Assembly: GCA_017634255.1 (NCBI GenBank)
Contig: JAGBNT010000103.1
Span: 1 to 24,723, forward strand
From: Lachnospiraceae bacterium
GTDB lineage: Bacteria > Bacillota_A > Clostridia > Lachnospirales > Lachnospiraceae
Length of the DNA: 24,723 nt
Direction of reading: 5' to 3'
In this document: piece after piece, positions 6,819-13,932 of the stretch
Layout: each line of letters opens with the position of its first letter
Position numbering within the stretch: position 1 is the first letter of the stretch
Translations under genes and position numbers: made by a program
The notes under the pieces: model-generated
Database searches by the model: none
The model's input: only the letters and a program-made list of their open reading frames with translations
Told to the model about the DNA's origin: nothing

Positions 6819-9311
6819 ATGGAAATGTCCGAGTATGTTATAAAAAATATTGATAAAGCGGTTGAAGAAAACTATATTCAGGTTTATTATCATCCGGTTG
6901 CAAGAACCATCACAGGCGAGATCTGTGCGATGGAGGCGCTTGCACGCTGGAATGACCCCGAATACGGTCTTCTTTCTCCTGCCGTTTTCATAGAGGCTCT
7001 TGAGGGCGCCCGGCTCATTCACAAGCTGGACAGCTACATCGTGCGCAAGGTATGTGAAGATTATAAAAATTCACAGGTTGAGGGGATCCCCTTTATGCCT
7101 GTGTCCTTTAATCTGTCCAGACTGGATTTCAGGCTTTGCGATATGATCGGGATCATCAACAAAGCCGCCAGCGAAAATAACGTACCTCTGGACATGCTGA
7201 GGGTTGAGATCACCGAAAGCGTAATAGCCGATGACAGAAATTTCATGCACGATATTTTTGACAAGCTTGCCAGCCTGGGCTACCGCATATGGATGGACGA
7301 TTTCGGCAGCGGCTATTCGTCCTTAAATTTCCTTAAGGATTTCGATTTTGAAACCTTAAAGATCGACATGCTCTTCTTAAGTGATTTCAATGACAGGTCC
7401 CGTTCCATAATAACCTCCATAGTGGATATGGCGAAAAAGATCGGTATACACACCCTTGCGGAGGGAGCGGAAACGAAGGAGCAGGTCGATTTCTTAAGAA
7501 GCATCGGCTGCGAGAAGGTTCAGGGCTATTATTTCGGCAAGCCCCTCCCCTATCGGGAAACCCTTGAAAACATACAAAAGAGGGGCTTTAAGATCGAATC
7601 CTTAAATAAGCGTAAGTATTATCATGATATAGCCAGCGTGAACATCCTAAGCGCCACGCCCTTTATATCCACGAAAAAATCTTCACCGACCGTATCCATT
7701 GAAGATTCCCAGATACCGCTTGCGATAATGAGCTGTATTAACGATGAGCTTCATTATCTTTTTGCCAACGACGCCTATATTCAGGAATTAAAGAGCATCG
7801 GTATATCCTCACTGAATATGGATGAAACGCTGTATCTGGATAAAAAGGCCCGCGTATCCGAAAATTTCTATGCCCTGGCAAATAAGGCAAATGAATCCGG
7901 AAACGTTGAGGTTACGGATTTTATCATCGACAACCACTATTGCAGGATGGATGTAAAGCGCATAGCCGGATATTCTGACGGCTTCGCCCTGCTGTGCATG
8001 CTCCGTAATTATTCAAAAAATTCCATGGTGCTGCAGCGCTCCAGCCTTGACGAGACATTAAGAAGCCTGTATTCGATATATAACAGGATAGAACTCATAG
8101 ACTTAGAGACCGGTTACTCCAGGAATCTATTCCTCAGCAGGCATATCTTCAGTGACTACGACAAGGCTCCTACAGCCGAAGAGCTCCAGCATTTTGCAAA
8201 GCACGAGGTATACGCAGAAGATTACAAACGGTTTTTGGATTTCTATGAGCTTGAAACAGTCGAGGAACGTATCAAAAAAAGCGGTCTTACTTATTTAAGC
8301 TCATGGTTCAGACTAAAAAATATAGACGGCAACTATATATGGACGCTCATACTGCTTATTGCAGTGGGTTCAAAAAAAATCATGAGCTGTGAAAGGAGGC
8401 TCGACGAAAACATTCAGACGGAGCTTCCCCGACTTTTGGGCGTACCTGCGGTCGCGTCGCCCGAGCCTGATGAGCTCTTAAATCCTTCCCTGCTTTGGGA
8501 AAACATGGTCATGAGCGCCAATATCCCCACCTTCTGGAAGGATTCCGAAAGACGCTTTGTGGGAGCCAATAAATGCTTTCTGGATTATTTCGGCTTAAAC
8601 AGTGTCGATGTTCTCATAGGGAAGACCGATGAAGATATGAACTGGCACTTAAATCCCGATCCCTATAAGAAGGATGAGGAACGTGTACTCCATTCCGGCG
8701 ACTACATATCCATGGCTCCCGGAAAGGTGCTTTCCAAGGGTGTGATATGCGATATTCTAGCCAGCAAATGTCCCATTTATAAGGATGGAAAGATCGTCGG
8801 TCTTATGGGATATTTTTTCGATATGGAATTTACCGGAAAGCTAAACTCCATGCAGGAGAAGTATTCGCATAGGGACCCCGTCACCGGAACGCTGGATATG
8901 TGTGGCTTCTTAAATTCCGGCTGGTCATTTTTCGATGCCTACGAAAGCTCTGGAACGGATTTTGCCATGATCTGCCTTAAGCTTTCCGATTACGCCGCCC
9001 TTAAAAATAACTATGGCAAGACCTGGATAGAGCACCTGCTGAAAAAAGCTGCGGACAGGATAGTAAGCGTCATGGGGAATATCGGCATAATCTCCCGTCC
9101 CGGAGGCGGTACGTTTATGCTGCTCGTTCAGTCTGACAATTCAGAGGAAGTGGAAAAGCTTATTGCCAATATCCAAAATGAAATTAAAAATATCCGGGAA
9201 AATGACGATATACCCTGCACGGTCTATCTTAGAAGAGGTTATGCTTTTTATTCGGAGACCGGAAATGTCGAAGAGCTCCGTATTCTTACGATGAAAAGAA
9301 TGACTGATTGA
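6819..9311 (+). CDS. EAL-PAS-GGDEF c-di-GMP phosphodiesterase
   Basis: 830 aa from the ATG at 6819 (ATG-GAA-ATG, so 6825 is also possible); the frame opens back to 6735, but those residues do not look like protein. The EAL domain is N-terminal, about 1-240, and looks catalytic: E39-A-L-A-R-W, the Asn of SFNLSRLD, EITES, DDFGSGYSS, K of KIDM, E of AEGAE and Q of VQGYYFGKP are all present. Two weak PAS-like regions follow (about 285-385 and 410-530), then a clearer PAS domain (about 565-675). The C-terminal GGDEF domain (about 680-830) reads PGGGTF in place of GGDEF and is probably inactive, perhaps a GTP-sensing module. The protein is cytoplasmic with no membrane segment. EAL before GGDEF is the less common domain order. 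It likely lowers c-di-GMP in response to a PAS ligand; that link is inference. Confidence 0.88.
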   Translation: MEMSEYVIKNIDKAVEENYIQVYYHPVARTITGEICAMEALARWNDPEYGLLSPAVFIEALEGARLIHKLDSYIVRKVCEDYKNSQVEGIPFMPVSFNLSRLDFRLCDMIGIINKAASENNVPLDMLRVEITESVIADDRNFMHDIFDKLASLGYRIWMDDFGSGYSSLNFLKDFDFETLKIDMLFLSDFNDRSRSIITSIVDMAKKIGIHTLAEGAETKEQVDFLRSIGCEKVQGYYFGKPLPYRETLENIQKRGFKIESLNKRKYYHDIASVNILSATPFISTKKSSPTVSIEDSQIPLAIMSCINDELHYLFANDAYIQELKSIGISSLNMDETLYLDKKARVSENFYALANKANESGNVEVTDFIIDNHYCRMDVKRIAGYSDGFALLCMLRNYSKNSMVLQRSSLDETLRSLYSIYNRIELIDLETGYSRNLFLSRHIFSDYDKAPTAEELQHFAKHEVYAEDYKRFLDFYELETVEERIKKSGLTYLSSWFRLKNIDGNYIWTLILLIAVGSKKIMSCERRLDENIQTELPRLLGVPAVASPEPDELLNPSLLWENMVMSANIPTFWKDSERRFVGANKCFLDYFGLNSVDVLIGKTDEDMNWHLNPDPYKKDEERVLHSGDYISMAPGKVLSKGVICDILASKCPIYKDGKIVGLMGYFFDMEFTGKLNSMQEKYSHRDPVTGTLDMCGFLNSGWSFFDAYESSGTDFAMICLKLSDYAALKNNYGKTWIEHLLKKAADRIVSVMGNIGIISRPGGGTFMLLVQSDNSEEVEKLIANIQNEIKNIRENDDIPCTVYLRRGYAFYSETGNVEELRILTMKRMTD

Positions 9312-9354
9312 TCTGGAGGCTTTACCAAGGAACTGTTAGAAAGGCATAAAAAAG

Positions 9355-9425
9355 CAGGGGCAGTAGGAATCGAACCCACATTAATGGTTTTGGAGACCAC
9401 CGTTCTACCGTTGAACTATGCCCCT
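9355..9425 (-). tRNA. trnW: tRNA-Trp (anticodon CCA)
   Basis: The minus strand folds into a full cloverleaf of 71 bases: acceptor stem AGGGGCA with TGCCCCT, D arm GTTC/GAAC, anticodon stem GTGGT/ACCAT around the loop CTCCAAA (anticodon CCA, Trp), a four-base variable loop TAAT, T arm GTGGG/CCTAC with the loop TTCGATT, and discriminator G. The 3' CCA is not encoded: GC follows and then six T (complement of 9348-9353), which may help to end transcription. It has its own promoter and lies between radA and the convergent EAL gene. Confidence 0.96.
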
Positions 9426-9451
9426 ATATTCGCCAAGTCAGCGACCTATCC

Positions 9452-9480
9452 TTTATATCATACGCCACACAGCTTGTCAA
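9452..9480 (-). promoter_or_regulatory. tRNA-Trp promoter
   Basis: The minus strand has a perfect TTGACA (9475-9480), a 17-base spacer and TATAAA (9452-9457, 5 of 6). The start would be near 9445, leaving a 20-base 5' leader to be removed by RNase P. Confidence 0.8.
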
Positions 9481-9524
9481 GACTATACTCTTTTACTGCG
9501 AAGGCTCCGGTGTTTTTAAGTTGC

Positions 9525-9551
9525 TGTTCAAAGCCTTTCAGGCTGGGAACA
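9525..9551 (-). other. Hairpin just after the radA stop codon
   Basis: The minus strand has TGTTC-CC-AGCCT-GAA-AGGCT-TT-GAACA: a 5-bp outer stem, a 2x2 internal loop and a 5-bp inner stem, beginning 8 bases after the stop. It lacks a proper T run (GCAACTT follows), so it is not a textbook intrinsic terminator. It may mark the 3' end of the pur-clpC-radA transcript or protect it from exonucleases. Confidence 0.4.
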
Positions 9552-9558
9552 AAAACGT

Positions 9559-10944
9559 TCAAATTATTTCCATTAGATCTGCAACAGAGCGGACGCCCGT
9601 AAGCTCCAATCCCTGGGGCGCTTTTATCCCTTTAAGCTGCGCTGCGGGAAGCACCACCCTCTTAAAGCCCAGCCTCGAAGCCTCATTTATCCGAAGCTCC
9701 ACCCCTGTTACAGAGCGCACCTCTCCGCTAAGACCCACTTCCCCGAATACCACCATTTCCTCATCCAGGACCACATTTTTATAGGACGATACGCAGGCAC
9801 CTATGATCGCCAGATCCAGGGCAGGCTCGTTTATCTTCATTCCCCCGGCAATATTCAGATAGGCATCCAGATTCGATATTCTAAGCCCCACTCTCTTTTC
9901 TAGGACAGCGAGCAGCAGGTTCAGCCTGTTATAGTCAGTTCCCATAGCCTGCCGCCTTGGAATGTTAAAGACACTGTCACAGACCAGAGCCTGGATCTCC
10001 ACCATCAGCGGGCGCTTACCCTCCATACAGCATGCCACAACTGAACCGCTGGCACCCTTCGGTCTGCCCGACAGCATAAACTCAGAGGGGTTTAAAACCT
10101 CTTTCAGACCAGCTTCACTCATTTCAAATACACCGATCTCATCAGTGGAGCCGAACCGGTTCTTAACGCTTCTGATAATACGATAGGTTCCCTTTGCCTC
10201 TCCCTCGAAGTAAAGCACCGTATCGACGATATGCTCCAATACCTTGGGACCCGCAACCGCTCCCTCCTTCGTAACGTGACCGACGATAAAGATGCTTATT
10301 CCATTCTCCTTGGCAAGCCTTAAGAGAACCCCCGTCGTCTCCCGCACCTGGGAGACCGAGCCCGGAGAGGCGCTTATCTCCTCATTGCACATGGTCTGTA
10401 TGGAATCTATCACAACACATTCGGGCTTATCCTTTTTTATCTCCTCGCATATCCGATCCAGAGAGGTCTCGCTGAATATCTCAAGAGAATCCGAAAAGCT
10501 CCCTATGCGTTCTGCACGCAGGGCTATCTGCCTTAGGGATTCCTCGCCCGAAACATATAATACTTTATGGGAGCTGTTGCATAGATTTTTGCATACCTGC
10601 AAAAGAAGTGTAGACTTGCCTATCCCCGGATCCCCGCCTATGAGCATAAGGGATCCCTGTACTATACCCCCTCCCAGAACACGATCCAGCTCACCTAAGC
10701 CGGTAACCAGCCTGTCCTCGGTCTCGGTGGATATGTCTGAAAGGGGTCTTGGTCTGTTTTCACGCCTGTTCTCCGCGTCAGAGGCATAATGATAAGCCGA
10801 TCTTTTTGCAGAGGAAGGGCTTACCTTTTCCTCTACAAAGCTGTTCCAGTTATGGCAGGCAGGGCACTGCCCGAGCCATTTGACCGACTCATATCCGCAC
10901 TCCTGGCAAAAGAATGTCGTCTTTTGTTTAGATCTTACCGGCAA
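9559..10944 (-). CDS. radA: DNA repair protein RadA (Sms)
   Basis: 462 aa, the usual length (about 460), if translation starts at the TTG at 10944, 17 bases after the upstream stop, with AAGGCGG about 10 bases before it. The frame opens back to 11034 but that part overlaps the neighbouring gene in another frame. RadA is a hexameric ATPase that aids branch migration and processing of recombination intermediates with RecA. Visible parts: zinc finger C13-x2-C16 and C27-P-A-C30; RecA-like core with Walker A GGDPGIGKST at 103-112; a Walker B-type strand CVVID near 176-180; the RadA signature K261-N-R-F-G265; and a C-terminal Lon-protease-like domain. It is the last gene of the long purE-to-radA run. 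Confidence 0.95.
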   Translation of the reverse strand: MPVRSKQKTTFFCQECGYESVKWLGQCPACHNWNSFVEEKVSPSSAKRSAYHYASDAENRRENRPRPLSDISTETEDRLVTGLGELDRVLGGGIVQGSLMLIGGDPGIGKSTLLLQVCKNLCNSSHKVLYVSGEESLRQIALRAERIGSFSDSLEIFSETSLDRICEEIKKDKPECVVIDSIQTMCNEEISASPGSVSQVRETTGVLLRLAKENGISIFIVGHVTKEGAVAGPKVLEHIVDTVLYFEGEAKGTYRIIRSVKNRFGSTDEIGVFEMSEAGLKEVLNPSEFMLSGRPKGASGSVVACCMEGKRPLMVEIQALVCDSVFNIPRRQAMGTDYNRLNLLLAVLEKRVGLRISNLDAYLNIAGGMKINEPALDLAIIGACVSSYKNVVLDEEMVVFGEVGLSGEVRSVTGVELRINEASRLGFKRVVLPAAQLKGIKAPQGLELTGVRSVADLMEII

Positions 10945-10960
10945 CTTAAAATTACCGCCT

Positions 10961-11374
10961 TCAGATCTTCTTAACCTTAAGCTCAACCTCGCCCTCGCCC
11001 TCAAGCTCCATGCTAAGTGAGAGCTTCCCTCCAAGGTTTGTCTTCATCCTTCCGACCGAATTTCCTCCTACGAAAACCTCGTATTCGGAGTCATCGGCCA
11101 ACCCCAGGGTTATCTGGGCATCCTTGTCACCCTCCACGAGGCAGGTAATCCCGTCCGCGGTCTCCTCAAAATCATTTACGGATGTTCCGGGCACAGACTC
11201 ATATACAAAGAGTCCGTTCTTTTCAAGCTTGGTGATCTCGTTAAAGGTCTTTACCTTATAGAGGTCTCCCTTGTGCTCAAAATCCTCCTTTTTGGCCTTG
11301 GCTGCAAGAGTATGATTTCCAAAGCTCAAAGCCCCGTTCTCCTCATTTTTGATCAGTTCCTGTACAGCAGACAT
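10961..11374 (-). CDS. Conserved Lachnospiraceae protein of unknown function
   Basis: A 137-aa soluble protein starting MSAVQELIKNEENGALSFG, with the ribosome site GGAGG about 9 bases before the ATG. It is made of short beta strands: YKVKTFNEITKLEKNGLFVYESVPGT, then a mostly beta half ending in a Lys-rich strand (GEGEVELKVKKI), suggesting a small beta-sandwich. Similar proteins in this family of bacteria are, as I recall, sometimes labelled 'endosialidase', but nothing here resembles a glycosidase: no signal peptide and no catalytic motif. Its place between clpC and radA is the only clue. Function is unknown. Confidence 0.8.
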   Translation of the reverse strand: MSAVQELIKNEENGALSFGNHTLAAKAKKEDFEHKGDLYKVKTFNEITKLEKNGLFVYESVPGTSVNDFEETADGITCLVEGDKDAQITLGLADDSEYEVFVGGNSVGRMKTNLGGKLSLSMELEGEGEVELKVKKI

Positions 11375-11419
11375 TCTTTTTTCCTCCGCTCTTTGTAGTT
11401 GGTTCTAAAATCTCATGTT

Positions 11420-11447
11420 AAGGGTCTTTCCTGTCAAACAGACCCTT
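11420..11447 (-). other. Hairpin overlapping the clpC stop codon
   Basis: The minus strand has AAGGGTCT, a 12-base loop and AGACCCTT, a perfect 8-bp stem whose first two bases belong to the TAA stop of clpC. AACATGAGATTTTAG follows, which lacks a clean T run. It is probably an intercistronic attenuator or stability element separating clpC from the 137-aa gene and radA. Confidence 0.5.
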
Positions 11448-13896
11448 ATCTAGTCTTAAAGCTTATCTTATCCTCAGCAACGCTGACTGTCACGGTATCT
11501 CCCGCCTTGCAGTTCCCGGAAAGTATCTCCTCTGCAAGAGGGTTTTCTATCATATTCTGTATGGCGCGGCGCAGAGGTCTTGCACCGAATTTCTTATCCA
11601 CACCCTTCTTTATCACAAAATCCTTAGCCTTGCGGGTGATCTTAAGATTTATCTCGAGCTGCTCCGAGGCTCTTAGCGCAAGCTCTGAACAGAGCAGATC
11701 CACTATCGCCTTCATATCATTTGCATCGAGGGCGTGGAAGACGATGATATCGTCGATCCTGTTTATAAATTCGGGCTTGAATATCCTCTTTACCTCATCC
11801 ATAACCCCCTTTTTCATATCATTATATTCCTTTTTTTCATCGGCAGCTACATCGAAGCCGAGCTTTTTCGGCTCTACGATCTGTCCCGCTCCCGCATTGG
11901 AGGTCATGATGATTATGGAATTTTTAAAGCTCACCTTCCTGCCCTTAGAATCGGTAATATGCCCGTCGTCCAAGACCTGTAAAAGCACATTGAACACATC
12001 GGGATGAGCCTTCTCTATTTCATCGAAGAGCACTACAGAATAGGGGTTTCGCCTTATCTTCTCCGAAAGCTGTCCTCCCTGGTCATAACCCACATAACCC
12101 GGAGGGGAGCCTATCATCTTTGCCACCGAATGGGATTCCATAAATTCAGACATATCCACCCTGATAAGGGCATTTTCCGAACCGAACATAGCCTCTGAAA
12201 GTGCCTTGGAAAGCTCGGTCTTTCCGACTCCCGTAGGTCCCAGAAACAGGAACGAGCCGGTAGGTCTCCTGGGGTCCTTTAAACCGACCCTGCCTCTTTT
12301 TATGGCTTCCGCCACCTTTGTAACCGCTTCATTTTGTCCCACGACTCTTTTGTGGAGGGTCCTTTCAAGCCTTAAAAGCTTGGCGTTTTCCTTCTCCGTA
12401 AGCCTTGTTACAGGTATCTTCGTCCAGGTTGCAACGACATCGGCAATGTCGTTTTCCGTGACTGTAAGCTTCTTTTCGTTAAGCTGCTTTTCATAGCGGC
12501 TCTTAAGCTTCTCGTATCTGTTTTTAAGCTTGCGTATCTCCCGTCTGAACTCACCTGCCGATACAAAATCGCCGTTCTTTATCGCGTGTTCCTCGGACTC
12601 CTCCATCGAATCTATCTCATTCTTGACCGATTCCATTGCAGGAGGGACAGTCATATTGATAACCCTTAAGTGGCTGGCTGCCTCGTCCATAACGTCTATC
12701 GCCTTATCCGGCAGGAACCGGTCGTTGATATATCGGGACGACATCCTGACCGCAGCATTCACCGCGTCTTCGGATATGTTGACCCTGTGATGATCCTCAT
12801 ATATCTCCTTTATGCCATTTAAGATATCTATTGCCTGGGCCTCCGAGGGCTCTTCGACGCTGACAGGCTGGAAGCGTCTCTCCAGCGCAGCGTCCTTCTC
12901 GATATATTTTCTGTATTCGTCTATCGTGGTAGCTCCGATGAGCTGTATCTCTCCCCTTGCCAGAGAGGGCTTTAAAATGCTGGAAGCATCGATGGCTCCC
13001 TCGGCTCCGCCGGCTCCGATAAGGGTATGGATCTCATCCATGAATAAGAGGACGTTTCCGGCGTTTATAACCTCACTGACTACCTTTTTAATCCTCTCCT
13101 CAAACTCTCCCCTGTACTTGCTTCCGGCTACCATCCCGGACATATCGATGGAAACCAGCCTCTTTCCCCTAAGGGTGATAGGCACGGTATTTTCCACTAT
13201 CTTTACCGCAAGCCCCTCAGCTATGGCTGTTTTCCCCACGCCGGGCTCTCCCACCAGACAGGGGTTATTTTTTGTCCTCCTGTTAAGTATCTGGACCACA
13301 CGCATTATCTCGTCACTTCTGCCTATGACCCGGTCCAGCTTGCCCTCTTTTGCCAGGGCTGTAAGATCCCTGCTGTACTGATCCAAGGTTGGTGTCTGTG
13401 TCCCTGTTTCGGAGGATGAATAGCCCGCAGAGGATATCTCCTCCGATATGGCTTCCCTGCTAAGACCCATAGCCGTCATTACATCGGATATGAGCTTATT
13501 TGCAGATATTCCCATAGTTGCAAGTATCCTGTAAGCCACGCTTCCCGGGGTCTTTAGAATGGACAATAGAATATGCTCCGTTCCGACCTCGCTTCCGGAA
13601 TATTTCTTTGCCAGCCCCTCGCTTAGGGTTAAGATCTGTCTGGACTTGGGAGTGTAACCGTCCCGCTCCCTTACCGTGACAGATGCCTCCGGTGCGATAA
13701 GCTGCTCTATTATATCTACAACGCTCTTTTTTGAGATTCCATTCTCACTTAAGACCAAAGAGGCAACTCCCGTCACCTCCTCTAAAAGTCCAAGCAGGAT
13801 ATGCTCCGTTCCTATGTAATTCTGACCAAAGGAACGGGCATTTTTCTTTGCAAGCTCAAGAGCTTTCTCCGCCTTTGAAGAATAATTAGCCGCCAT
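11446..13896 (-). CDS. clpC: ATP-dependent Clp protease ATPase subunit ClpC
   Basis: 816 aa, normal for ClpC. This is the AAA+ unfoldase that feeds substrates to ClpP, acting in stress proteostasis in the cytoplasm. Parts: double Clp N-terminal repeat about 1-145; first AAA module with Walker A GEPGVGKT at 216-223 and Walker B LLFMDEIH near 283-290; short UVR/M-domain coiled coil about 425-470 (GDFVSAGEFRREIRKLK), which marks ClpC rather than ClpB or ClpE; second AAA module with GPTGVGKT at 553-560 and VVLFDEIEKA; and the ClpP-docking loop L679-G-F. The start has GGAGG six bases upstream, directly after a hairpin. Unlike the Bacillus layout, no ctsR, mcsA or mcsB precedes it and no CtsR-type heptad operator is visible; it lies instead in the purine run. 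Confidence 0.97.
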   Translation of the reverse strand: MAANYSSKAEKALELAKKNARSFGQNYIGTEHILLGLLEEVTGVASLVLSENGISKKSVVDIIEQLIAPEASVTVRERDGYTPKSRQILTLSEGLAKKYSGSEVGTEHILLSILKTPGSVAYRILATMGISANKLISDVMTAMGLSREAISEEISSAGYSSSETGTQTPTLDQYSRDLTALAKEGKLDRVIGRSDEIMRVVQILNRRTKNNPCLVGEPGVGKTAIAEGLAVKIVENTVPITLRGKRLVSIDMSGMVAGSKYRGEFEERIKKVVSEVINAGNVLLFMDEIHTLIGAGGAEGAIDASSILKPSLARGEIQLIGATTIDEYRKYIEKDAALERRFQPVSVEEPSEAQAIDILNGIKEIYEDHHRVNISEDAVNAAVRMSSRYINDRFLPDKAIDVMDEAASHLRVINMTVPPAMESVKNEIDSMEESEEHAIKNGDFVSAGEFRREIRKLKNRYEKLKSRYEKQLNEKKLTVTENDIADVVATWTKIPVTRLTEKENAKLLRLERTLHKRVVGQNEAVTKVAEAIKRGRVGLKDPRRPTGSFLFLGPTGVGKTELSKALSEAMFGSENALIRVDMSEFMESHSVAKMIGSPPGYVGYDQGGQLSEKIRRNPYSVVLFDEIEKAHPDVFNVLLQVLDDGHITDSKGRKVSFKNSIIIMTSNAGAGQIVEPKKLGFDVAADEKKEYNDMKKGVMDEVKRIFKPEFINRIDDIIVFHALDANDMKAIVDLLCSELALRASEQLEINLKITRKAKDFVIKKGVDKKFGARPLRRAIQNMIENPLAEEILSGNCKAGDTVTVSVAEDKISFKTR

Positions 13897-13906
13897 ATTT
13901 TCCCTC

Positions 13907-13925
13907 CGGGATCTGTAAGATCCCG
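13907..13925 (-). promoter_or_regulatory. Hairpin abutting the clpC ribosome binding site
   Basis: The minus strand has CGGGATCT-TAC-AGATCCCG, a perfect 8-bp stem with a 3-base loop. Its last base is followed directly by GAGGG of the clpC Shine-Dalgarno sequence, so the stem touches the ribosome site. It has no T run and is not a terminator. It may tune clpC translation against the upstream genes. Confidence 0.55.
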
Positions 13926-13932
13926 TTACCTG

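Noticed and set aside
9548..9561. GAAC...GTTC pair near the end of radA resembling a LexA box
   Set aside because: The spacer is six bases (AAAAAC), not four, and it lies at the 3' end of radA away from any promoter.
11399..12007. 202-codon plus-strand frame opposite clpC
   Set aside because: Fully antisense to conserved ClpC coding sequence; low-complexity Ser/Phe content typical of a shadow frame.
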